DNA from: an uncultured Oscillospiraceae bacterium
GTDB taxonomy: Bacteria > Bacillota > Clostridia > Oscillospirales > Oscillospiraceae
Reading direction: 5' to 3'
DNA length: 9,080 nucleotides
NCBI GenBank assembly: GCA_905236265.1
Contig: CAJOOV010000272.1
Location: 1 to 9,080, forward strand
The position numbers and the translations under genes are program-made. The notes beneath the pieces were generated by a model. That model had not been told where the DNA came from, did no database searches, and saw only the letters and a list, made by a program, of their open reading frames with translations. This document shows positions 1-5,149 of the stretch, piece after piece. The stretch's first letter is position 1. The number at the start of each line of letters is the position of its first letter.

Positions 1-164
1 ACAAGCGTTTTGCGCAGCAAAACCTTGCCGCAGGCCGAATTCATTTCGGCCGAGGATGTGAAGTCAAAAGGGCTCCCAAACAGCGCTGCTGTTTGGGAAC
101 GGGCATGGGGTGCTTTATGAGCAGAGAGAAACCCAAGCCCAAGGCGGTATTTACCAATAACTGA
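1..164. repeat. Structured intergenic repeat, copy 1 (possibly cut by window edge)
   Basis: This segment recurs at 207-370 with the same length and only four substitutions. It contains three clear hairpins. Hairpin A is at 7-23 (GTTTTGC, loop GCA, GCAAAAC). Hairpin B is at 33-51 (GGCCGAA, 5-nt loop, TTCGGCC). Hairpin C is at 74-98 (11-bp stem TCCCAAACAGC / GCTGTTTGGGA, loop GCT). The right boundary at about 164 is where similarity to copy 2 stops. The left boundary is unknown because it meets the window edge. No transposase or credible gene lies inside. It resembles a dispersed REP- or MITE-like element, but that identity is inference. Confidence 0.85.
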
Positions 165-206
165 CGTATCCTTCCTGCCCTCGATCTCCGCCGGGGGTCC
201 GGCGTG
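165..206. other. Spacer between the two repeat copies, with a GC-rich hairpin
   Basis: These 42 nt separate the two 164-bp copies. They include a 6-bp hairpin at 189-204 (CGCCGG, loop GGGT, CCGGCG). The sequence after copy 2 (from 371) does not match this spacer, so it is not clearly part of the repeat unit. However, it could be the left end of copy 2 if the unit extends further left than the window shows for copy 1. Confidence 0.5.
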
Positions 207-370
207 ACAAGCGTTTTGCGCAGCAAAACCTTGCCGCAGGCCGAATTCATTTCGGCCGAGGATGTGAAGTCAAAAGGGCTCCCAAACAGCACCGCTGTTT
301 GGGAACGGGCATGGGATGCTTTATGAGCAGAGAGAAACCAAAGCCCAAGGCGGTATTTACCAATAACTGA
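207..370. repeat. Structured intergenic repeat, copy 2
   Basis: This is a direct repeat of 1-164 at about 98% identity, with a 206-bp period. The hairpins are at 213-229, 239-257 and 280-304. Two of the four substitutions fall in the 3-nt loop of hairpin C (GCT becomes ACC) and leave all stems intact, which fits selection on nucleic-acid structure, although four changes are too few to prove it. Short open frames crossing both copies on the - strand share the same peptide, so they are a by-product of the repeat and not genes. Confidence 0.85.
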
Positions 371-386
371 GGTTGATTCAGGCTCC

Positions 387-453
387 GTAGGGGCGCACAG
401 TGTGCGCCCGATCGTTTCAAAGCTTCCTCCGGGCGCACAGTGTGCGCCCCTAC
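387..453. repeat. Paired palindromes with inverted outer ends
   Basis: Two identical 19-nt palindromes, GGGCGCACAGTGTGCGCCC, lie at 391-409 and 431-449, separated by 21 nt. The outer ends are inverted: GTAG precedes the left one (387-390) and CTAC follows the right one (451-453, sharing the C at 450). The 387-409 arm can therefore pair with 431-453 over 23 positions with a single central mismatch, or each palindrome can fold alone. The structure ends 32 nt before the hbd ribosome binding site. It is the kind of short palindromic element often seen between genes in GC-rich gut Firmicutes. Its function is unknown. Confidence 0.85.
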
Positions 454-485
454 AAACGGTTATTTCACCACATATCACATGATTC

Positions 486-492
486 AGGAGGT
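486..492 (+). promoter_or_regulatory. Shine-Dalgarno site that fixes the hbd start
   Basis: AGGAGGT lies 7 nt before the ATG at 500. An in-frame ATG exists at 440, but it sits inside the right-hand palindrome, has no such site and would add 20 residues unlike the family N-terminus. No convincing promoter was found between 371 and 499, so the operon promoter is either upstream of the window, poorly conserved, or inside the repeat region. Confidence 0.9.
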
Positions 493-499
493 AATTTCA

Positions 500-1369
500 A
501 TGAAAGTCGGTATTATCGGCGCTGGCACCATGGGTCAGGGCATCGCAAAGGCATTTGCTCAGTGCGGCATGGAAGTCGCTCTGTGCGACATCAAGCAGGA
601 GTGGGCCGAGGGCGGCAAGGCCAAGATCGTCAAGGGCTATGAGCGTCTGGTCGCCAAGGGCAAGCTGACGCAGGAGAAGGTGGACGCTATCGTAAACGCC
701 ATCACCCCCGGTCTGAAGGAGGATCTGTGCGCTGACTGTGACCTGATCGTAGAGGCCGCCTTTGAGGATATGGGCGTGAAGCAGAAGACCTTCTCCGAGC
801 TGGACGCTATCTGCAAGCCTGAGTGCATTCTGGCTTCCAACACCTCTTCCCTCTCCATCACGGAGATCGGCAAGGGCATCAACCACCCCGTGGTGGGTAT
901 GCACTTCTTCAACCCCGCCGACCGGATGAAGCTGGTCGAGGTCATCGCAGGCGCCAACACCAGCACCGAGACCGTGGCAAAGATCAAGGAGATCTCCCAG
1001 CAGATCGGCAAGACCCCTGTTCAGGTGAACGAGGCCGCCGGTTTCGTGGTCAACCGTATCCTCATCCCCATGATTAACGAGGCCGCCTTCATCAAGATGG
1101 AGGGCGTGTCCGACATTGAGGGCATTGACTCCGCCATGAAGCTGGGTGCCAACCACCCCATGGGCCCGCTGGAGCTGGGCGACTATATCGGTCTGGACAT
1201 CTGCCTTGCCATTATGGACGTTCTGTACAAGGAGACCGGCGACGGCAAGTACCGCGCCTGCCCGCTGCTGCGCAAGATGGTCCGGGGCGGCCAGCTTGGC
1301 GTGAAGAGCGGCAAGGGCTTCTATGTCTACAATGCCGACCGCACCAAGACCGCTGTTGACAAGCTTTAA
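500..1369 (+). CDS. hbd: 3-hydroxybutyryl-CoA dehydrogenase
   Basis: The 289-residue cytoplasmic enzyme should reduce acetoacetyl-CoA to (S)-3-hydroxybutyryl-CoA in butyrate formation. The N-terminal Rossmann domain opens with GAGTMG at residues 7-12. Asp30 at the end of the second strand suggests NAD(H) rather than NADP(H). By alignment from memory with clostridial Hbd, the active-site residues are Ser116 (NTSS), His135 (GMHFFNP), Glu147 and Asn185. The C-terminal helical domain includes the NHPMGPLELGD segment (219-228) and ends with the typical KSGKGFYVY (269-277). The length matches stand-alone bacterial Hbd, with no fused enoyl-CoA hydratase. It is the first gene of hbd-bcd-etfB-etfA in this window. 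The very similar PaaH of phenylacetate degradation is an alternative name, but the bcd-etf neighbours make the butyrate role much more likely. Confidence 0.95.
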   Translation: MKVGIIGAGTMGQGIAKAFAQCGMEVALCDIKQEWAEGGKAKIVKGYERLVAKGKLTQEKVDAIVNAITPGLKEDLCADCDLIVEAAFEDMGVKQKTFSELDAICKPECILASNTSSLSITEIGKGINHPVVGMHFFNPADRMKLVEVIAGANTSTETVAKIKEISQQIGKTPVQVNEAAGFVVNRILIPMINEAAFIKMEGVSDIEGIDSAMKLGANHPMGPLELGDYIGLDICLAIMDVLYKETGDGKYRACPLLRKMVRGGQLGVKSGKGFYVYNADRTKTAVDKL

Positions 1370-1381
1370 TCGAGACAATTC

Positions 1382-1405
1382 CAGACGGCTCCCCGGAGCC
1401 GTCTG
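1382..1405 (+). other. Hairpin between hbd and bcd
   Basis: A perfect 10-bp stem, CAGACGGCTC / GAGCCGTCTG, closes the 4-nt loop CCCG (1392-1395). No T-tract follows (the next bases are ACTGTGTGAC), so it is not a standard intrinsic terminator. It lies 12 nt after the hbd stop codon and 19 nt before the bcd Shine-Dalgarno site. An RNA-stability or processing element within the operon transcript is plausible. That role is inference. Confidence 0.75.
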
Positions 1406-1438
1406 ACTGTGTGACATATTTGATAGGAGGATTCTTTT

Positions 1439-2614
1439 ATGGATTTTACTCTGTCCAAGGAGCAGGCTCTGGCGCAGAAGATGTATCAGGAGTTTGCCCA
1501 GAATGAGGTCAAGCCTCTGGCACAGGAAGTGGACGAGCTGGAGCGGTTCCCTGAGGAGACCGTGCGCAAGATGGCCAAGCTGGGCATGATGGGCATTTAC
1601 TTCCCCAGAGAGTACGGCGGCGCAGGCGCCGACGTGCTGAGCTATGTCATGGCCGTGGAGGAGATGAGCAAGGTCTGCGGCACCACCGGCGTTATCATCT
1701 CCGCCCACACCTCCCTGTGTGCTGCCCCCATCTTTGAAAACGGCACCCCTGAGCAGAAGGCAAAGTACCTGCCCAAGCTCTGCTCCGGCGAGTGGATCGG
1801 CGCCTTCGGCCTCACCGAGCCCGGCGCAGGCACCGACGCTCAGGGTCAGCAGACCTATGCCGTGCTGGACGAAGCTACTAACGAGTGGGTGCTCAACGGC
1901 TCCAAGATCTTTATCACCAACGCCGGCTATGCCAACCTCTTTGTCATTATCGCCGTCACCGGCACCGTAGTGGACAAGCGGGGACGCAAGGCCAAGGAGA
2001 TCTCCGCCTTTCTGGTGGAGCGCACTGACCCCGGCTTCAGCGTGGGCAAGCACGAGAAGAAGATGGGCATCCGCGGCTCCTCCACCTGCGAGCTGATTAT
2101 GGAGGACTGCCGTATCCCCAAGGATCGTCTGCTGGGCGTGAAGGGCAAGGGCTTCCAGCTGGCCATGAAGACGCTGGACGGCGGCCGTATCGGCATCGCC
2201 GCTCAGGCGCTGGGCATTGCCGAAGGCGCTCTGGAGGAGACCGTCGCCTATGTGAAGGAGCGCAAGCAGTTTGGCCGTTCCATCGCCCAGTTCCAGAACA
2301 CCCAGTTCGAGCTGGCCGAGATGAAGGCACGGGTGGATGCCGCCAAGTTCCTGGTCTATCAGGCCGCTCTGAAGAAGCAGGCTGTCATGGACGGGGCAAA
2401 GGTGCGCTACAGCGTGGAGGCCGCCGAGGCAAAGCTCATCGCCTCCCGCACCGCTTCCGACGTGACCCGCCGCTGCCTGCAGCTGTTCGGCGGCTATGGC
2501 TACACCCGTGACTATCCCATCGAGCGCATGATGCGGGATGCCAAGATCACCGAGATCTATGAGGGCACCAGCGAAGTGCAGATGATGGTCATCGCCGGTG
2601 ATCTGCTGAAGTAA
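1439..2614 (+). CDS. bcd: Butyryl-CoA dehydrogenase (short-chain acyl-CoA dehydrogenase)
   Basis: The 391-residue FAD enzyme should reduce crotonyl-CoA to butyryl-CoA with EtfAB as electron partner. The full acyl-CoA dehydrogenase fold is present: an N-terminal helical domain (about 1-120), a beta domain with the flavin-binding segment FGLTEPGAGTDA (123-134) and FITNA (158-162), and a C-terminal helical domain with RKQFGR (275-280) and LFGGYGYTRDYP (349-360). The probable catalytic base is Glu375 in IYEGTSE. The length is typical. The start is supported by AGGAGG at 1425-1430, 8 nt before the ATG. The stop codon overlaps the etfB ribosome binding site. A Bcd acting on other short acyl-CoAs cannot be excluded from sequence, but adjacent hbd and etfBA argue for butyrate synthesis. 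Confidence 0.94.
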   Translation: MDFTLSKEQALAQKMYQEFAQNEVKPLAQEVDELERFPEETVRKMAKLGMMGIYFPREYGGAGADVLSYVMAVEEMSKVCGTTGVIISAHTSLCAAPIFENGTPEQKAKYLPKLCSGEWIGAFGLTEPGAGTDAQGQQTYAVLDEATNEWVLNGSKIFITNAGYANLFVIIAVTGTVVDKRGRKAKEISAFLVERTDPGFSVGKHEKKMGIRGSSTCELIMEDCRIPKDRLLGVKGKGFQLAMKTLDGGRIGIAAQALGIAEGALEETVAYVKERKQFGRSIAQFQNTQFELAEMKARVDAAKFLVYQAALKKQAVMDGAKVRYSVEAAEAKLIASRTASDVTRRCLQLFGGYGYTRDYPIERMMRDAKITEIYEGTSEVQMMVIAGDLLK

Positions 2615-2620
2615 GGAGGA
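2613..2620 (+). promoter_or_regulatory. etfB Shine-Dalgarno site overlapping the bcd stop codon
   Basis: AAGGAGGA begins inside the bcd TAA stop (2612-2614) and sits 9 nt before the etfB ATG at 2630. A ribosome terminating on bcd is therefore placed at the next ribosome binding site. This suggests coupled translation, which would help keep Bcd and EtfB in proportion. Confidence 0.85.
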
Positions 2621-2629
2621 TACATTACA

Positions 2630-3433
2630 ATGAAAGCAATTGTCTGTGTCAAACAGGTTCCCGATACCTCCGGCAAGGTAGCCGTCAAGCCGGACGGCAC
2701 TCTGGATCGTGCCTCTATGGCTACCATCACCAACCCCGATGACCTGGCCGCTCTGGAGGCCGCCCTGAAGCTGAAGGATGCCACCGGCTGCGAGGTGGAC
2801 GTGGTCACCATGGGTCCCCCTCCTGCGGAGGGTATGCTCCGGGAGTGCATCGCACGGGGCGCTGACAAGGCCTATCTGATCTCCGGGCGTGAGTTCGGCG
2901 GCTCCGATACCTTCGCCACCAGCCAGATCGTCGCCGCCGGTATCAATGTCATCGGCGTAGGCGAGGAGGACGTGATCTTCTGCGGCCGTCAGGCCATCGA
3001 CGGCGACACCGCACAGGTCGGCCCCCAGATTGCTGAGAAGCTGCATCTGCCCCAGGTCTCCTATGTCGCCGACATCCAGAAGGAGGGCAACAGCCTCACC
3101 GTCAAGCGTATGCTGGAGGACGGCTTTATGATGGTGAAGGTGCAGACTCCCTGCCTGCTGACCTGCATCAAGGAGCTGAACGAGCCCCGCTATATGTCCG
3201 TGAGCGGCATCTTCGAGTGCTATGACAACGAAAAGCACCCCATGACCGTGCTGGACTATGCCGCTCTGAAGGACGATCCCCTCATTGAGGTGGACACCAT
3301 CGGCCTGAAGGGTTCTCCCACCAACGTCTTCAAGTCCTTCACCCCTCCCCAGAAGGGCGCTGGCATGATGCTCACCGGCGATGCCCCTGCGGCAGAGCTG
3401 GCCGGTATCCTCGCCAAGAAGCACATCATCTGA
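2630..3433 (+). CDS. etfB: Electron transfer flavoprotein, beta subunit
   Basis: The 267-residue small subunit of ETF pairs with EtfA and passes electrons between NADH, ferredoxin and Bcd. The N-terminus (MKAIVCVKQVPDT) and NPDDLAALEAAL (35-46) are characteristic of the family. The flavin/nucleotide-binding segment GRQAIDGDTAQVGP lies at 119-132. The C-terminal arm containing GSPTNVFKSFTPP (228-240) is typical of the EtfB arm that wraps around EtfA. The length is normal. Clostridial Bcd-linked EtfB carries the bifurcating FAD that takes hydride from NADH. The gene order here places this protein in that group, but bifurcation itself is inferred from relatives. It lies 15 nt after bcd and 19 nt before etfA. 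Confidence 0.95.
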   Translation: MKAIVCVKQVPDTSGKVAVKPDGTLDRASMATITNPDDLAALEAALKLKDATGCEVDVVTMGPPPAEGMLRECIARGADKAYLISGREFGGSDTFATSQIVAAGINVIGVGEEDVIFCGRQAIDGDTAQVGPQIAEKLHLPQVSYVADIQKEGNSLTVKRMLEDGFMMVKVQTPCLLTCIKELNEPRYMSVSGIFECYDNEKHPMTVLDYAALKDDPLIEVDTIGLKGSPTNVFKSFTPPQKGAGMMLTGDAPAAELAGILAKKHII

Positions 3434-3452
3434 TTGAAAGGAGTCTCTTCTC

Positions 3453-4562
3453 ATGGCATACGATTTTCGTGACATCGCCGCCTTCAAGGGCGTGTGGGTT
3501 TTCTGCGAGCAGCGCGGCGGCGTGCTCCAAAACACAGATTTCGAGCTGGTCTCCGAGGGCCGCAAGCTGGCGGATGAGCTGGGCTGCGATCTGGCCGGCA
3601 TTCTGCTGGGCAGCGGCATCTCCGACGAAACCGCCAAGGAGGTGGGCGGCTACGGCGCTGACAAGGTGCTGGTCTATGACTCCCCCCTGCTGAAGGATTA
3701 CACCACGGATGCCTACGCCAAGGTCATCTGTGACGCAGTGCAGGAGTTCAAGCCTGAGGTGTTCCTCATCGGCGCAACCAACATTGGCCGTGATCTGGCG
3801 CCCCGTATGGCCGCCCGTCTCCACACCGGCCTGACCGCCGATGCCACCCATCTGGACATCGACACCACCAAGTATGTGGAGTTTTTGAAGGAGTCCTCCT
3901 CTCTGGATCTGTCCAAGCAGACCTTTGACTATGAGGACCGCAACCTGAAGATGACCCGTCCCGCCTTCGGCGGTCACCTGATGGCTACCATTATCTGCCC
4001 CCGTTTCCGTCCCCAGATGTCCACCGTCCGCCCCGGCGTGATGAAGAAGGCGGACTTCTGCGCCGACAAGGCCGCCGCCTGCGTGGTGGAGCGTCCAGCC
4101 TTTGCCCTGTCTGCCGACGACATCAAGACCGAGGTGCTCTCCGTGGAGAAGGCCGCCAAGAAGATGGTTGACCTGATCGGCGCTGACGTGATCGTCTCCG
4201 TTGGCCGCGGCATCAGCAAGGATGTGGAAAAGGGCATTGCTCTGGCGCAGGAGCTGGCCGACGCTCTGGGCGGCGGCGTGGTAGGCTCCTCCCGTGCGCT
4301 GGTGGACGCCGGACTGATCTCCGCTGACCATCAGGTGGGACAGACCGGCAAGACCGTCCATCCCAAGATCTATGTGGCTCTGGGCATCTCCGGCGCTATC
4401 CAGCACACCGCCGGTATGCAGGACTCCGAGACCATCATCGCCGTGAACAAAAACGAGACCGCTCCCATCTTCGGCGTGGCCGATTATGGCATTGTGGGCG
4501 ACCTGTTCAAGGTAGTGCCTCAGCTCATCGCTGAGATCAAGGCTGCCAAGGCTGCGAAGTAA
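3453..4562 (+). CDS. etfA: Electron transfer flavoprotein, alpha subunit
   Basis: The 369-residue large ETF subunit carries the second FAD and docks with Bcd. The N-terminal domain (about 10-195) begins with GVWVFCEQRGG (13-23) and contains the TRPAFGG and RPQMSTVRPGVM segments (168-174, 186-197). The C-terminal FAD domain has GSSRALVDAG (278-287), VGQTGKTVHP (295-304) and the ETF-alpha signature at 306-332, including GAIQHTAGM. The protein is about 30 residues longer than the roughly 335-residue clostridial EtfA. Much of the excess is a charged insertion at about 137-165, before TRPAFGG. AAAGGAG at 3437-3443 supports the start, with 9-nt spacing. It is the last gene of the operon and is followed by a strong terminator. 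Confidence 0.95.
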   Translation: MAYDFRDIAAFKGVWVFCEQRGGVLQNTDFELVSEGRKLADELGCDLAGILLGSGISDETAKEVGGYGADKVLVYDSPLLKDYTTDAYAKVICDAVQEFKPEVFLIGATNIGRDLAPRMAARLHTGLTADATHLDIDTTKYVEFLKESSSLDLSKQTFDYEDRNLKMTRPAFGGHLMATIICPRFRPQMSTVRPGVMKKADFCADKAAACVVERPAFALSADDIKTEVLSVEKAAKKMVDLIGADVIVSVGRGISKDVEKGIALAQELADALGGGVVGSSRALVDAGLISADHQVGQTGKTVHPKIYVALGISGAIQHTAGMQDSETIIAVNKNETAPIFGVADYGIVGDLFKVVPQLIAEIKAAKAAK

Positions 4563-4575
4563 GCAAAAACCCTTC

Positions 4576-4610
4576 AGCCCCGATTCTCCTGAGAGAGTCG
4601 GGGCTTTTTT
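4576..4610 (+). terminator. Intrinsic terminator after etfA
   Basis: The stem AGCCCCGA (4576-4583) pairs with TCGGGGCT (4598-4605). It continues through one G-U pair and four more pairs to a CTGA loop (4589-4592), for 13 bp in total. The T-run at 4605-4610 completes a textbook rho-independent terminator. It begins 13 nt after the etfA stop codon and should end most butyrate-operon transcripts. Confidence 0.95.
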
Positions 4611-4622
4611 CGAGGTGATACC

Positions 4623-5105
4623 ATGGTGAAAAAGCGGCACACACTGCCCTTCTATCTCGCCTGCGCCCTGACCATTCTGATAGCGCTGGCGGTACTGTCC
4701 TATCTCGCCTATACCCTTCATCTGCGCACAGAGTATAAAGCCTTCGCCGAAGAGGTCAACGATGTGATTCTCTCCGTTCCCGCCGGGGACTGCACCGTGG
4801 AGCGCAGCGGACAGGTCTGGCGTGCGGATGCCGCCCTGCTGGATCACTATGACCGGTTCCTTCTTTTGGGGAATGTGAACGTGGTCAGCCGCAGAGGTAT
4901 GGCGGACAACAGCGAAACCATCACCCTCCGGGCGGGGGACAGCGCCCTTTCCTTCACCCCAGCGGACAGCGAAGGCGGCATTGCCCTGCGCTGGGACACT
5001 CCCCAGGGCAGCCGCACTTATACCGTATACGCCCAAAAGACCGCTTTTTCACAGCTTAGCGCCCGCTTCTCCAGCTATGCCCGGCAGCATGAACCCATTT
5101 CCTGA
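4623..5105 (+). CDS. Unrecognised small membrane-anchored protein
   Basis: I do not recognise this 160-residue protein. It begins with a basic segment (MVKKRHT) followed by one strongly hydrophobic helix at about 8-32. That fits an N-terminal anchor with the rest outside the membrane, or an uncleaved signal sequence. No lipobox follows; the single cysteine in the soluble part (Cys57) stands in GDCTVERSGQVW. The remainder (about 35-160) looks like a mixed alpha/beta domain with alternating strands (TITLRAGDSALSF, SRTYTVYA). No catalytic motif is evident. GAGGTG at 4612-4617, with 5-nt spacing, supports the ATG. The site falls directly behind the etfA terminator, so expression probably depends on read-through or an unseen promoter. 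Codon use resembles the neighbouring genes, and the frame ends before a shared hairpin, which supports a real gene. Confidence 0.75.
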   Translation: MVKKRHTLPFYLACALTILIALAVLSYLAYTLHLRTEYKAFAEEVNDVILSVPAGDCTVERSGQVWRADAALLDHYDRFLLLGNVNVVSRRGMADNSETITLRAGDSALSFTPADSEGGIALRWDTPQGSRTYTVYAQKTAFSQLSARFSSYARQHEPIS

Positions 5106-5112
5106 CAGCAGA

Positions 5113-5140
5113 TAAGACCCGGACGAATGTCCGGGTCTTA
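5113..5140. terminator. Shared hairpin between converging genes
   Basis: A perfect 12-bp stem, TAAGACCCGGAC / GTCCGGGTCTTA, closes the GAAT loop (5125-5128). It lies 7 nt after the membrane-protein gene and 9 nt beyond the GH32 stop codon on the other strand, so it probably works in both directions. The U-tract is weak on both strands (TCTTACGTTA on +, TCTTATCTG on -), so efficiency may be modest. Confidence 0.8.
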
Positions 5141-5149
5141 CGTTACTCT

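Noticed and set aside
1..370. CRISPR array
   Set aside because: There are only two units, 164 bp long and 42 bp apart, with no short regular repeat-spacer pattern and no cas genes.
41..478. Short - strand open frames across the repeat region, two of them sharing the same peptide
   Set aside because: The shared peptide comes directly from the duplicated 164-bp element. The frames end and begin in repeat sequence, lack ribosome binding sites and show no domain. Such frames are probably spurious predictions.
374..488. TGATTCAGG at 374-382 and 480-488 as a target-site duplication around the palindrome pair
   Set aside because: The left copy is 4 nt from the element, but the right copy is 26 nt away and overlaps the hbd ribosome binding site. 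The geometry does not fit insertion, and a 9-bp match over this span can occur by chance.
440..499. Upstream ATG at 440 as the hbd start
   Set aside because: It lies within the palindrome, lacks a Shine-Dalgarno site and adds residues not seen in the family. The ATG at 500 has AGGAGGT at ideal spacing and gives the standard Rossmann start.
371..499. TTGATT at 373-378 as the -35 box of an hbd promoter
   Set aside because: At 17-nt spacing the partner is CACAGT (3 of 6 matches), inside the palindrome. This is too weak to call.
497..3637. A 1046-residue open frame on the - strand across hbd, bcd and etfB
   Set aside because: It lies opposite three well-supported enzymes, has no family resemblance and is low in complexity (rich in His, Gly, Leu). 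Strong third-position G/C bias on the + strand removes antisense stops, so long mirror frames are expected.
3426..5036. A 536-residue open frame on the - strand across etfA and the membrane-protein gene
   Set aside because: Same antisense effect. It runs through the etfA terminator and has the His/Gly-rich composition of a mirror frame.
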